Origin: Bartonella taylorii 8TBB | GTDB lineage: Bacteria > Pseudomonadota > Alphaproteobacteria > Rhizobiales > Rhizobiaceae | DNA length: 64,000 nucleotides | Assembly: GCF_902825155.1 (NCBI RefSeq) | Contig: NZ_CADEAG010000001.1 | Coordinates: 310,001 to 374,000, forward strand | Direction of reading: 5' to 3' | In this document: positions 29,123-39,635 of the stretch, piece by piece | Position numbering within the stretch: position 1 is the stretch's first letter | How the letters are laid out: each line of letters begins with the position of its first letter | Translations under genes and position numbers: made by a program | Notes under the pieces: model-generated | What the model was told of the DNA's origin: nothing | Seen by the model: only the letters and a program-made list of their open reading frames with translations | Database searches by the model: none

Positions 29123-30699
29123 TGGAACAGAGAGCGCAGGAGATAAAACGGCGGCGTACATTTGCGATTATTGCTCACCCTGATGCGGGCAAGACAACAC
29201 TAACAGAAAAACTTTTATTGTTTGGTGGAGCGATTCAACTTGCTGGTGAAGTAAAGGCGAAAAAAGATCGTATCCAAACCCGTTCCGATTGGATGAATAT
29301 TGAACGCGATCGTGGTATTTCTGTTGTGACCTCAGTCATGACATTTGAATATCAAGACCATATCTTTAATTTATTAGATACTCCAGGTCATGAGGACTTT
29401 GCCGATGATACGTACCGTACTCTCACGGCAGTTGATAGTGCTATTATGGTGCTGGATGGTGCACGCGGAATTGAACCGAGAACACTGAAATTGTTTGAAG
29501 TGTGTCGGATGCGGGATATTCCTATTATTACTTTTGTCAATAAAATGGATCGTGAGGCGCGCGACCCTATAGAACTTTTAGATGAAATTGAAGAGAAACT
29601 TGCGCTTGATACCGCGCCAATAACATGGCCCATTGGTATAGGTAAAGATTTTGTTGGAACATTTGACCTTCATCATGACCGTTTTCGAAAAAAAGATGAT
29701 GAGGTTACGCAACAGACGGTTTCTGGACCTGACGAAGTTGCAAAGTTGCTTCCTGAAAATCAACGCTTGTCTTTTATCGAAGGAGTAGACCTTGCGCGAA
29801 GTGCTTGCAAAAATTTTGATCTGCAAGCTTTCCGTGAAGGACATATGACACCGGTTTATTTCGGTTCGGCTTTAAGAAATTTTGGTGTTCGTGATTTGAT
29901 CAATGCGTTTATTGATTTTGGTCCAAGTCCTCGTAATCAGTTAGCAGATCAACGCAATGTCATAGCGATGGAACCAAGAATGACAGGGTTTGTCTTTAAA
30001 ATTCAGGCTAATATGGACCCACATCATCGTGATCGTATTGCATTTTTGCGGGTGTGTTCAGGAACGCTTGAGCGTGGTATGAAGACAAAGCTGGTACGGA
30101 CTGGAAAGTCAATGACACTTTCAGCACCGCAATTTTTCTTTGCCCGCTCGCGTCAAATTGCTGATCAAGCTTATGCCGGTGATATAGTTGGTCTTCCAAA
30201 CCATGGAACGCTGCGAATTGGTGATACTTTGACTGAAGGTGAAGAGATTCTTTTTAAAGGTGTACCCAATTTTGCACCGGAAATTTTACGTCGTGTTTGT
30301 TTGGGTGATCCGATGAAAGCAAAAAAGCTCAAAGAAGCTTTACAGCAAATGGCTGAAGAAGGTGTCGTGCAATTATTTATTCCTGATGATGGGTCACCTG
30401 CTCTTGTTGGGGTCATTGGTGCATTACAAATTGATGTTTTAACGGAGCGACTTAAGGTGGAATATTCTTTACCGGTGAGTTTTGAATCAGCACGTTTTAA
30501 TGTATGTCGTTGGATTTCAGCAGAGACAAAAGATGATCTGCAAAAATTTCTTACCAATCACCGCTCTGCGATTGCGCATGATTTGGATGGTGATCCAGTT
30601 TTTTTGGCAGAAAATCATTTTTCATTGAATTATGAAGCAGAGCGGGCTCCAAAAATAAAATTTGCAACTTTTAAAGATTATCAAATACGCTCTGAATAA
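29122..30699 (+). CDS. prfC: Peptide chain release factor 3
   Basis: RF3 is the GTPase that removes RF1 or RF2 from the ribosome after termination. The 525-residue protein shows G1 AHPDAGKTTL, the switch region with RGISVVTSVM, G3 DTPGHEDF and G4 NKMDREARDP, then the RF3 domains II and III. It overlaps lysS by one base. A hairpin terminator follows. Length is normal for RF3 and shorter than EF-G. Confidence 0.95.
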   Translation: MEQRAQEIKRRRTFAIIAHPDAGKTTLTEKLLLFGGAIQLAGEVKAKKDRIQTRSDWMNIERDRGISVVTSVMTFEYQDHIFNLLDTPGHEDFADDTYRTLTAVDSAIMVLDGARGIEPRTLKLFEVCRMRDIPIITFVNKMDREARDPIELLDEIEEKLALDTAPITWPIGIGKDFVGTFDLHHDRFRKKDDEVTQQTVSGPDEVAKLLPENQRLSFIEGVDLARSACKNFDLQAFREGHMTPVYFGSALRNFGVRDLINAFIDFGPSPRNQLADQRNVIAMEPRMTGFVFKIQANMDPHHRDRIAFLRVCSGTLERGMKTKLVRTGKSMTLSAPQFFFARSRQIADQAYAGDIVGLPNHGTLRIGDTLTEGEEILFKGVPNFAPEILRRVCLGDPMKAKKLKEALQQMAEEGVVQLFIPDDGSPALVGVIGALQIDVLTERLKVEYSLPVSFESARFNVCRWISAETKDDLQKFLTNHRSAIAHDLDGDPVFLAENHFSLNYEAERAPKIKFATFKDYQIRSE

Positions 30700-30749
30700 A
30701 CAAAAGCTTCTGTTATGATAAAAGAAGTTATTTTTTTACAAATCAGCAC

Positions 30750-30776
30750 AAAGGAGAGATAAAATCTCTCTCCTTT
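30750..30776. terminator. Hairpin terminator between prfC and trxA
   Basis: AAAGGAGAGA (30750-30759) pairs with TCTCTCCTTT (30767-30776) across a seven-base loop. It serves the convergent ends of prfC and trxA. Confidence 0.7.
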
Positions 30777-30800
30777 GGGAAAAAGTTACTATAAATGGAC

Positions 30801-31124
30801 TTAACGAAGCCCCTCTTTGATCCATTCAGAAACACGCCCTTTAGAAGCAGCACCAACCATATTCGATGAGACATTTCCATTTTTGAACATCAATAGAGTA
30901 GGAATCGATCGTACTCCGTATTGGGTCGCCAATTCTGGATTTTCATCAATATTTATTTTGGCAATTTTGATCTGATCTTGCATCTCTGTTGAAATTTCAT
31001 CCAAAATCGGAGCAATCATTTTGCAGGGACCACACCATTCTGCCCAAAAATCAACCACAACAGGGATGGAAGAGGTGAGAACTTCACTTTCAAAATTGCT
31101 CTTATCAATTTTTATACAGCTCAT
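30801..31124 (-). CDS. trxA: Thioredoxin
   Basis: Thioredoxin reduces protein disulfides in the cytoplasm. The 107-residue protein has the WCGPC active site at about residue 30 and the cis-proline region SIPTLL. The frame extends 15 codons further, but the ATG at 31124 has AAGGA eight bases upstream and gives the normal length. It follows addA by 93 bp, the conserved addB-addA-trxA order of rhizobia. Confidence 0.95.
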   Translation of the reverse strand: MSCIKIDKSNFESEVLTSSIPVVVDFWAEWCGPCKMIAPILDEISTEMQDQIKIAKINIDENPELATQYGVRSIPTLLMFKNGNVSSNMVGAASKGRVSEWIKEGLR

Positions 31125-31217
31125 TATTTTATCCTTTATATCCATTTCTATAGATTGGTATAATGGCACTTCATATCAAGTTATTGCAAAGATAAATTAT
31201 AAGAGAAGTTCTTTAGC

Positions 31218-34200
31218 TTATAAGGCAATTTCATCAAGAAGTGCATCGAGTTTTTCCGGAGAGAGTTTGAAAATTTTTGCTTCTTTACTGTAAACAAGAA
31301 GAGCTTGGATTTCTTTATCAAGATGAATAGCTTGCAGCAATTTTCGGTAAAGAGCCATTTGTAGTAAATAATGTGGGGCGATAGCAGCTTCGTTTTCTGG
31401 TGGGATTCCTGTTTTAAAATCAGCAAAGATAATGCTATTTTTTGTGATGCATAGGCGGTCAATTTGACCAGAAATTGCCTGTTCTTTTCCACGGATTTTG
31501 ACAGTGCCCATTAAGGACACTTCAGCATGTGAATGGCCAGAAAAGAGGGGCTTGAGATACGAATGATTTAAAATTTTCCAAACATGACAAAGTGCTTTTT
31601 CTTTTTGGGACTCCTGCCAATGAGAGGCTTTGGTGTTGAGATAGTGTTGGGCATAATCTCGACGTTTTTCGGGAGGGCAATTGGGCAAATATTGCAACAA
31701 TCGGTGAACAATATTACCATATTCAATGAAAAAAGCTCTGTTGGTATTTGTTTCTCCTAAGACAGGCGAGATGCTAAGATATTTTGAATTGGGAGAAATC
31801 TCGGTATCAGCCTCAATGGAAAGACTAGCAACAGATGGCCTCAGCGGTTTTGGTAACACCGGTTCTGCTGGTACTTTATGGGAGAAAAAATCTGGTAGAG
31901 GTGGAAGTGCTTGGCACTCAGCACAAGAGACTTCTTGGTTTATTGGGGCAGAAGAAGAATCTGTGATGCAATAACGCCAAGCTGCAATATCTTCTGCAGG
32001 ACCTTTGATGGAAACTGCATGCGGTTTGAGAGCTTTCTTTACCAATTGTAGCCACGTATGAGGGGTGTTTCTCTCACTACTATACCCGCAAACAAACAAC
32101 CGATCTTCCGCGCGTGTCATTCCTACATAGAGAAGGCGCCTATATTCCTCTTCTGCACGCTGTTTTAAGCGCGAGATTGCCTGTTTAGAGGGCATTGTAT
32201 CAAATTCTGCATTAGGACGCCAGATAAAAGCTTGTTGGTCGCTTAAATGTGCTTTGTTCAAGGGAACTTTAAGCAAGTGAGGTGCATGCTGGGGATGCCA
32301 GATTGCACTACCAGGATCAACAAGAAACACAACGGCAGCTTCCAGTCCTTTTGCAGCATGAACAGTCATGATACGAATTTCTTCATGGTTTTGGTCAAAC
32401 TCACGTTTAATTTCTGGTTCACTTATACTTAATGTTTCCAAAAAAGCTTGTAATCCTGGTAAACCCGTTTTTTGAATCGTAAGTGTGTAATCCATAAAAG
32501 CATCAAGTACATCATTTGCTTCCGATCCTAAGCGCGCTAGAATCTTTTGTCGTCCCTTATCATTATTTAAGATATGGCTATAGAATTCGAAAACTGGTAT
32601 TTTATCCACTAAAGTACGATATTTACTCAAGTTTTCAAAAGCATCTTTAAAAGGGAAATGCGATGATGATTGCATACAAAGGCTTTGCCAAAGGGAACCT
32701 GTACGGTGAGCGGCAAGTTGATAAAGTTCCTCTTCGCTAAGTGCAAAGAGTGGACTTTTTAAAACACAAGCAAGAGATAAATCATCTTGTGGTTGTAAAA
32801 CAAAACGTCCAAGTGCCATTAAATCACGCACACTCATATGTTTTGTAAGCTGTAAACGGTCAGCACCAGCGACAGGTACATTGCGTTGTTTAAGAGCACG
32901 AGAAAGCGCTAAGGCAAATTGATCACGTTTACGAACCAAGACCATAATATCACTTGCACGCAATAAACGCCCCTTTGCTGGAAGCATTTCTCCATTGTGT
33001 AACCAGCCTGCAATAGTTTCAGCAATTTTTTCTGCTAAACGTACTGCGGGTGTGTCTAACTGATCAACAGTTGCATGCCAATCATCAGGAAATTCGTTTG
33101 TTTCTTTGGAAATGGCATCCCATAGAATAACTTCACCTGGGCTATGAACACGAATAGCTTCATGTACCGTTTTTGTATTTTCTGCTGAAAGCCCTTTATA
33201 ATTTTCTGGTGTTTCAAAGACAAGATCAACGCTTTTAAGAACATCGGGTGTGGAGCGAAAAGAATAATTTAGTTGTATTTTTTCAAATTTCTGCTTCGCT
33301 TGTTCTGCTTTTTTTTGAATAATTTTGCCATTTGCAGCAAAATTTTCTGGAGCAGCGCCCTGAAAAGAATAGATAGATTGTTTTTCATCTCCAACAGCAA
33401 AAAGAGTACGTATGTTTGTGCGTTGACTATAACCTGTGAAAAATTCTTGTGCCAAAAATTGAATAATTTGCCATTGCTCAGGGTTGGTATCTTGTGCTTC
33501 ATCAAGCAGAATATGATCAAGTCCATTATCAAGTTTATAGTGCACCCATTGGCTTGCACCTTTACGCTGTAACAAATGGAGCGTGCGTTCAATGAGATCA
33601 TCAAAATCTAAGAAACCATTGGCTTTTTTTAAATTCGCATAGATTTTGAGATACATGGCACAAAGCTGAAAAGCAGCCATATTGAGTGTAACGATTTTTA
33701 AGCATTGATATTTTTCTAAAAGAACAGAAAGTTTGTTTTGTTTATCTTCAAGCATTTGTTGAATAAAGGGCCAAATTTCATCTGATTTTTTACAAGATAA
33801 ACGTGAAAAACTACGGGGCTTTCCTGTTGTGGTAAAATAGATATCGGAAATAAAGTTGATAATGGTTGTTTCATCACGAGCTTTCGCTAATTGAGAAAAT
33901 TTCGCGATCATATCCTTGAGGTGTTGGTTGCCGTAAGTTTGGCAATGTGTAAAAGCATAAAGAGGCAGGCAAGCAGTCTGTTGAATTTTTTCCAACAACC
34001 GTTGGTTTGTTTCATCGGGTGCTAAATTAAACAGCGCACGCAATTTTTCTTCTCCATTTTCAGAGAGAAGAGAAGACAAGAAACCAGACAGTTTATGTTG
34101 CTTTTCAGTTGTTTCATACAGCAATTGGTTAAAAGTGTGTTCACTGATAATCTTAAGCAGCTGTTTCAAAGTGGGCTGTGCATCATTATGCTTTAAAAGT

Positions 34201-34694
34201 TGGCTGCGGGCTTCTTGTAGTAATTTTTTGCGGTTGACATCATCTATGAGTTCGAAATGTCCAGCAATATTGGCTTCTAGCATAAATTGATGCAAAAGAG
34301 ATTCGCAAAATGCATGAATAGTTTGTATTTTCAAGCCACCAGGTGTTTCTAGGGCACGAGCAAAGAGTTGGCGTGCATAAGTTATTTTTGTTGCATTGAT
34401 AGGTTTGTTTTCAAGTTGCGATAAGATTTCTTTAAGCTGTGCATCATCGAGCTCATTCCAGCTGGAGAGTGTACGAAAAATCCGCGATTGCATAACAGCG
34501 GCGGCGGCTCTCGTATAAGTAAGGCATAAAATACGTGCTGGAGGAGTACCGTTTAAAAGCAAACGAATAACGCGTTCGGTTAGAACATGGGTCTTTCCAG
34601 AGCCTGCATTTGCAGAAACCCATACATTTGTTTTTGGGTGTGTTGCCGTTGCTTGTGCATCAAGGGCTGCTTCTGGAATAGAAAAAAAAGTCAT
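31218..34694 (-). CDS. addA: AddA helicase-nuclease, double-strand break repair
   Basis: AddA is the UvrD-like 3'-5' helicase and nuclease of the AddAB complex, which processes DNA ends for RecA. The 1158-residue protein has Walker A SANAGSGKTH, the DEAQDT motif II, GDEKQSIYSFQGA, and a C-terminal RecB-type nuclease with GQIDRL and FADFKTG. Its ATG overlaps the addB stop by four bases. It replaces RecBCD in this lineage. Confidence 0.95.
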   Translation of the reverse strand: MTFFSIPEAALDAQATATHPKTNVWVSANAGSGKTHVLTERVIRLLLNGTPPARILCLTYTRAAAAVMQSRIFRTLSSWNELDDAQLKEILSQLENKPINATKITYARQLFARALETPGGLKIQTIHAFCESLLHQFMLEANIAGHFELIDDVNRKKLLQEARSQLLKHNDAQPTLKQLLKIISEHTFNQLLYETTEKQHKLSGFLSSLLSENGEEKLRALFNLAPDETNQRLLEKIQQTACLPLYAFTHCQTYGNQHLKDMIAKFSQLAKARDETTIINFISDIYFTTTGKPRSFSRLSCKKSDEIWPFIQQMLEDKQNKLSVLLEKYQCLKIVTLNMAAFQLCAMYLKIYANLKKANGFLDFDDLIERTLHLLQRKGASQWVHYKLDNGLDHILLDEAQDTNPEQWQIIQFLAQEFFTGYSQRTNIRTLFAVGDEKQSIYSFQGAAPENFAANGKIIQKKAEQAKQKFEKIQLNYSFRSTPDVLKSVDLVFETPENYKGLSAENTKTVHEAIRVHSPGEVILWDAISKETNEFPDDWHATVDQLDTPAVRLAEKIAETIAGWLHNGEMLPAKGRLLRASDIMVLVRKRDQFALALSRALKQRNVPVAGADRLQLTKHMSVRDLMALGRFVLQPQDDLSLACVLKSPLFALSEEELYQLAAHRTGSLWQSLCMQSSSHFPFKDAFENLSKYRTLVDKIPVFEFYSHILNNDKGRQKILARLGSEANDVLDAFMDYTLTIQKTGLPGLQAFLETLSISEPEIKREFDQNHEEIRIMTVHAAKGLEAAVVFLVDPGSAIWHPQHAPHLLKVPLNKAHLSDQQAFIWRPNAEFDTMPSKQAISRLKQRAEEEYRRLLYVGMTRAEDRLFVCGYSSERNTPHTWLQLVKKALKPHAVSIKGPAEDIAAWRYCITDSSSAPINQEVSCAECQALPPLPDFFSHKVPAEPVLPKPLRPSVASLSIEADTEISPNSKYLSISPVLGETNTNRAFFIEYGNIVHRLLQYLPNCPPEKRRDYAQHYLNTKASHWQESQKEKALCHVWKILNHSYLKPLFSGHSHAEVSLMGTVKIRGKEQAISGQIDRLCITKNSIIFADFKTGIPPENEAAIAPHYLLQMALYRKLLQAIHLDKEIQALLVYSKEAKIFKLSPEKLDALLDEIAL

Positions 34695-37600
34695 GACTGA
34701 TCTCCTCTATGAAATCCAGTTGACCATTCCCATAAGCGTGCCAGATGATCATAGTCACTTTCATATTGTTTTATCATGGGGACTGCGTGCGAAAGATAGC
34801 CTTGTCGTGGATTTTTATAATACTCCATTAATGCGATAAGATGTTCCCATGCTTTTTCACCGAGACTAATGACATTTTGGTGCTCTTTTTCCCCTTTCTT
34901 TGAAAGAATTGATTTAGGAGTAATTTCACCTTTTCCATTGAGGGGAATGTAAAATAAATTTGAGGGGATAAGATTTTGAAAATCTGTAAAGGCTCCTTTC
35001 ATTAACAAAGCTGTTTCCAGTGCTAATTGTGGAAATAATAAATCACGAACTTGTTTTGATGAGGGAGGCGTACTGGTTTTAAAATCGATAATTTCAACCG
35101 TTTTGTTTGCTAATACATCAATACGATCAGCACGTCCTGAAAGAGTTACCCCTGTTGTACCTATGGGTATTTTTTCGGATACTACTTCGGTATGTCGTTC
35201 TCGAGGCCCTAGACTTTGTTCCCATTGAAGAATGAAAGGAGCAAGATTTTCAAAATTTGTCCACCAGATTGTTTCAATATCGGCAGGTAAATTGCACTTA
35301 TCAAATTCTTGTCGTCCAAGTGTGAGGAGTATATCTAATGCATTTGCGGCATTTGGATTTTTTACTTGTGTTCCAAAAGCAGCAAGAATAGCATGATAAA
35401 GCGTTCCACGTTCAGCCGCGCAAGGGTCATGGATGAGTGCTTTAAGTGGTTTGAGACGCAAGATTTTTTTGGCATAAATGGCATAAGGATCATACCTCAA
35501 CGTTTCTATTTCAGTGATCGAAAAATGGCGAGGGCGCATATCAAGGGGCGGTATTGGGCAAGGGCGTTTTGCACAGACAGCCATGTTTGTATTGTCAAGC
35601 ATTTTTGCCCAATGGAGCACCCTTTCACCTCGTGCACGGATTTGTTTCCAGACCTGTTTTCCTACGACAGTTTCTAAACGTTGTAGCCAGCGTGAAGGGA
35701 GTGAAGGAACATGATTAACCCGTAGTGCTCGGCTCATCACTACTTTATTCATTCCCATAGCCCATTGAAAATCATGTGCAGAAAGACCAATACGCTGTTC
35801 TGGCGGTTCAAGAGTTAACATCATTTTCATCGGCCGCGATAAAAAAGCATCATTACGGGTTGTGATAGGCCATGATCCTTCATTGAGACCACCGATGACC
35901 ACTGTATCAACTGTTTGCAGACGTGATTCCAAAGTGCCCCAGATGAATAAGCGTGGATGTCCTCCAGGGGAAGGTGTGACCGAGCGGGTTGCTATAAGCG
36001 CTGAAAACATAGCGGGCCATTCGCAAAGACGAAATTTTAGCCCTGATTGATCATTCACCAATTCACGCAAAAAAATTGATAATGCTTGTCCCGCTTCATG
36101 TTGATAAAGATGGGCAAGGGAATCGTTTTCATCACGCCCAAAATTTTCAAAAACTTCAACAGTAGCTATTGCGGCTTCATTTATGCTGCATTCCTCTTCC
36201 TGTTCCATGAGAGACGCTAAAGGTTCAACAGCTTTGACCAAAAGCTGACAAAGCAGATGTGCTTCTTCACACTTTTGTTGATCAAGGATGCAGTTATCAG
36301 AAGTATTCTGGGAATGTGTTTTCATCCATTTTTCAAGAAAGTGGTCACATTTGCAAAGATGAATACGGCCAGTGCTGCCTCGAAGAATAAAGAGTTCAAA
36401 ATTTTCTGCCATTTCGCGTAAGCGATGACGGCTTTGTTTGAGTGTTGTAAGTGGATGTTTGAGAAGGGAAAGAAAAGCAATTGGATCACTAGGCTGAAAC
36501 ACATTTTCTAAAATAAGCCGTAACAAAGTTGAAGGCAGTGTTTGTGCTAATGGTATTCCTCCTGAATCATTTGCTTCAATTCCAAATCGCTGTAATTCAA
36601 CGGAGACACGACGTGCTAAATTACGATCATTTGTAATAAGAGCTGCGGTTTTTTGAGGTTCTTCAATAGCATTGCGTAAGGCAACAGCAATAGCAATAGC
36701 TTCTTCGCGCTCGTTTATAGTTTCAATGAATGACCAATCTGCACAAAGATTTTCATAATCATCGCGGACAATTTGTACCCATCGATCTGTTGTAGAGGCT
36801 GGTCGGAGGGCTTCTGATAAAAGAGCTGTACGCCTTTTCTTTATTGCACTTTGTTGACCAATTTCGCGAACATGAATGCGATGACATTTCATGAGAGAGA
36901 GAAGTTTTTTTAAATGATATTGAGGATGGCTAAAAGCATTTGTTGCATGATTGAAAAAATCACAAGTTGTTTTTTCTTCATTAATTGTACCTAATGCTTC
37001 CCATTGTGCTTCATCCATGTGCAGATCAAGTCCGGGAAGAACAACAGCTCCTTTTGGCAGAGAGGCAATTACCTTTAAAAGATGAGAAACGGCAGGAATG
37101 GACCCTGAAACACCAGCTGCAAGTATAGGTTTATTAGGTTGTGTGTGGTGTAAAGTCTCGGCGTGTATTTTGAGTGCTTGATTGCGCCATTCAGCTGGAT
37201 TACTTTGTTGTCTTTCTTGTAAGATTTGCGGCCAGCTTTGTGTAACAATATTGAGAAAATCGAGTGTTATTTGCCACCATTCAGCTACCATATCAGGAGC
37301 AATGTCTTTAAGTTTTGACCAATCGGCTGATTCTGTTTCAATTTCATCCATCAAATGTGCTAAATCTTGAGCAAGCCAAATTGCATCGGCAGTATGAGCA
37401 GGAATAAGCACGTCTTCTGTACCAAACATAGCACGCAAATGAGCAGGTAAATTTTCACGCCAAGAACGAATAAGGCGTGCTAAAAGTAGAAGGCGTTCAG
37501 TTTCTCCAATCGGAGAATTTAAGGTAAAGGTACAGTTTTCAACAAAAAAGAAACTGTCTTCATCCAGATCTCCTAGAGCGCGTATAGTTGGCAAGAAAGT

Positions 37601-37813
37601 TGATTTTGTAGCGCTTTTTTCAACAAAGGCTGTACGTAAAGCGCGAGCAGCACGGCGTGTTGGTACGTAAATAAGAGTATCAGCAAGAGCAGTCTGAATA
37701 TCTCCATTTGGTGCAAAGCTATCAATGAGAACACCAGAGAGTAGTGCATCAACAAAATGTGGTAAAAAAGCAGTTCCTGAAGAAATAGAAAAAACATGCG
37801 GTTTATAAGTCAT
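34691..37813 (-). CDS. addB: AddB, nuclease subunit of the AddAB complex
   Basis: AddB scans for recombination hotspots and supplies the second nuclease of AddAB. The 1040-residue protein starts with PHVFSISSGTAFLPHF, has the inactivated-helicase strand YVPTRRAARALR, and a C-terminal nuclease with SGRADRIDV and VEIIDFKTS. It overlaps addA by four bases. The gene is complete; upstream lies a remnant of a nucleotidyltransferase gene. Confidence 0.94.
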   Translation of the reverse strand: MTYKPHVFSISSGTAFLPHFVDALLSGVLIDSFAPNGDIQTALADTLIYVPTRRAARALRTAFVEKSATKSTFLPTIRALGDLDEDSFFFVENCTFTLNSPIGETERLLLLARLIRSWRENLPAHLRAMFGTEDVLIPAHTADAIWLAQDLAHLMDEIETESADWSKLKDIAPDMVAEWWQITLDFLNIVTQSWPQILQERQQSNPAEWRNQALKIHAETLHHTQPNKPILAAGVSGSIPAVSHLLKVIASLPKGAVVLPGLDLHMDEAQWEALGTINEEKTTCDFFNHATNAFSHPQYHLKKLLSLMKCHRIHVREIGQQSAIKKRRTALLSEALRPASTTDRWVQIVRDDYENLCADWSFIETINEREEAIAIAVALRNAIEEPQKTAALITNDRNLARRVSVELQRFGIEANDSGGIPLAQTLPSTLLRLILENVFQPSDPIAFLSLLKHPLTTLKQSRHRLREMAENFELFILRGSTGRIHLCKCDHFLEKWMKTHSQNTSDNCILDQQKCEEAHLLCQLLVKAVEPLASLMEQEEECSINEAAIATVEVFENFGRDENDSLAHLYQHEAGQALSIFLRELVNDQSGLKFRLCEWPAMFSALIATRSVTPSPGGHPRLFIWGTLESRLQTVDTVVIGGLNEGSWPITTRNDAFLSRPMKMMLTLEPPEQRIGLSAHDFQWAMGMNKVVMSRALRVNHVPSLPSRWLQRLETVVGKQVWKQIRARGERVLHWAKMLDNTNMAVCAKRPCPIPPLDMRPRHFSITEIETLRYDPYAIYAKKILRLKPLKALIHDPCAAERGTLYHAILAAFGTQVKNPNAANALDILLTLGRQEFDKCNLPADIETIWWTNFENLAPFILQWEQSLGPRERHTEVVSEKIPIGTTGVTLSGRADRIDVLANKTVEIIDFKTSTPPSSKQVRDLLFPQLALETALLMKGAFTDFQNLIPSNLFYIPLNGKGEITPKSILSKKGEKEHQNVISLGEKAWEHLIALMEYYKNPRQGYLSHAVPMIKQYESDYDHLARLWEWSTGFHRGDQS

Positions 37814-37866
37814 ATGCTCTCATTTTTGATAGTAAATATCCCATTTTATTGATTTTTTCATTGTTC

Positions 37867-38070
37867 CTACTGTATACAATTTTCACGCAGGGAAAAACGA
37901 AAAAGCGACATCTGTGCAGCAGATTTTTTTATGTGTATTAGGCAGTAGTCTAGCAGATAATATCCGTTAATTCTCATCAAAGGCTTGGGGAAAGAGAATG
38001 ATCGCGGGCATATACTTATCTTCGCGTTCTCTAGAAAAAGTAGATTGCTTGAATGAAGAGTATGTTGCAA
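37867..38070 (-). pseudogene. Remnant of a MurU-like nucleotidyltransferase
   Basis: The minus strand translates to a piece reading SFPKPLMRINGYYLLDYCL. It matches in register the start of sugar-phosphate nucleotidyltransferases (type MRPLTDTRPKPLVEVAG...LIDHCL), including the PKPL motif, with a cysteine where the arginine of the GTRMRP loop should be. Only about 35 residues can be followed and the LAAG loop before them is not in frame. In relatives a murU-type gene sits here, between the tsaE-amgK fusion and addB. A chance match is unlikely given the position. Confidence 0.6.
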
Positions 38071-38091
38071 AGGCTAACGTGTGAATTTCTA

Positions 38092-39582
38092 TTATGCTTC
38101 TAAAAGGAGTCCTAATTTTTGATAAAAACTTTGTAAAGGTGCAAGCATTGGGTGCGAGAGATTGCGGGCAAGATAATCCTGTACATGAGGTAGATATTTG
38201 AGATAAGATGATTTTTCATCTCGTTCGTGAAGACGGACAAAAATTCCTAAAACTTTCGAAGCTCGTTGGGCGCCTGCAAATGCGTAAAGCCTACGTAATT
38301 CATCTTCATTAAAAGGTCGTTGTGCTTGATGACGCGCATGACAATAGGCATCAAGAATTTTCTCTTCGAGTGTTGGTGGAATAAACAGACGTGCATCTTG
38401 TGCTAAAGAGACAAGATCATAGGCTGTTGGACCGATTAAGCCATCTTGAAAATCAATGAGACCAATGCGGGAAAATCCCTCTTTATCTGTGCGCCAAAGA
38501 ATATTAGGGGAATGGTAATCACGCATGACAAAGGTGTTTTCTCCTTTGGTGAGGCTAACGAGATAGGGTTGCCAACACGCAAAAAAGGCTTCACGCTGTT
38601 CTTGATCCAAGGTTTTTTGTGTTTGGAAGGGCAAATACCAGTCTAGCAATAAGGAGAGTTCTGCTTGAAGCGCTTGGCAATCATAGGAAGGAATTTGAAG
38701 AGAAAATGTTGCAAATTGCTTTTCAGAAGGCCATGACTTTTGGTGAAAGGTAGCCAGTAATTCACTACAGGCGATATAACGTTCTTCCAAAGGATTGCCA
38801 GTTTGATCTAAAATTCCTTCACGCCCGAAATCTTCTAGAATCAAAAGACCTTTTTCAGAATCTTCAACAAAGATATGGGGAGCAGAAAAGCCATTGTCCA
38901 AAATGAGCTGATTAATTCCTATAAATTGACGGATATTTTTTGCAAGGCGTGTCATTGTTACGTAAGAGAGATCTGTGTTTTGTTTCATCTGCATGGTTGG
39001 TGCATTCATAAGAACTTCTTGATAGTTTCCATCATCCAAAAGTTCATAGGTGCGAGCAGAGGCATCTCCAGCTAAAAAACGACGATGAACATGACCACGG
39101 TTATGGGTTTTTAAAAATGTGCGGATTGCAAAAGATCGCTGTAGACGCTCAATAGAATGTTGTGCTGATTTAAGAATCACACGACGCCCAGAGCCTTCAT
39201 GCTGTAAAGTAATTACAAAGGTAGCAGGTCCTAAAATATCAGCCCCTTTTTCTGGCCATTCAATGAGCAAAATGCTTTGCTCACGTTCTTCATGAAGTCC
39301 TAATTCATCAATTTCTTCTTCTATAGAAAGACGATAAAGATCAACATGAAGAACATCAAATTGTGGAAGCTTATAGCTTTGAGCGAGAGTGAAAGTAGGA
39401 CTTGGAACATCTAGAGTACTGTCATTGGCAAGTGTGTGGATGATTGTCCGTGCGATGGTTGATTTTCCTGTTCCAAGATCGCCTTGCAGCGTTACAATAT
39501 CACCTAGCTTTAAAGCGAGGGCTAAATCTTGCGCAAAAAGCTTTGTTGCTTCTTCATTTTCAAGAAAAAAATTAAAAGGCAT
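38092..39582 (-). CDS. tsaE: TsaE fused to an AmgK-like sugar kinase
   Basis: The 496-residue protein joins two functions. Residues 1-150 are TsaE, the ATPase needed for t6A37 tRNA modification, with Walker A LQGDLGTGKST, and DVLHVDLYRL. Residues 160-490 are an aminoglycoside-phosphotransferase-fold domain with RDYHSPNILW and LIDFQDG catalytic motifs. In alphaproteobacteria this domain resembles AmgK, the anomeric MurNAc/GlcNAc kinase of cell-wall recycling. This fusion is common in rhizobia. AmgK hands its product to MurU, whose gene here survives only as a remnant downstream, so the kinase role may be relaxed or served elsewhere. Confidence 0.9.
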   Translation of the reverse strand: MPFNFFLENEEATKLFAQDLALALKLGDIVTLQGDLGTGKSTIARTIIHTLANDSTLDVPSPTFTLAQSYKLPQFDVLHVDLYRLSIEEEIDELGLHEEREQSILLIEWPEKGADILGPATFVITLQHEGSGRRVILKSAQHSIERLQRSFAIRTFLKTHNRGHVHRRFLAGDASARTYELLDDGNYQEVLMNAPTMQMKQNTDLSYVTMTRLAKNIRQFIGINQLILDNGFSAPHIFVEDSEKGLLILEDFGREGILDQTGNPLEERYIACSELLATFHQKSWPSEKQFATFSLQIPSYDCQALQAELSLLLDWYLPFQTQKTLDQEQREAFFACWQPYLVSLTKGENTFVMRDYHSPNILWRTDKEGFSRIGLIDFQDGLIGPTAYDLVSLAQDARLFIPPTLEEKILDAYCHARHQAQRPFNEDELRRLYAFAGAQRASKVLGIFVRLHERDEKSSYLKYLPHVQDYLARNLSHPMLAPLQSFYQKLGLLLEA

Positions 39583-39635
39583 TACAAGTTCCGTAAAATG
39601 AATGAGAAAAAATTGTGTAACGATAAAGGGCGAAA

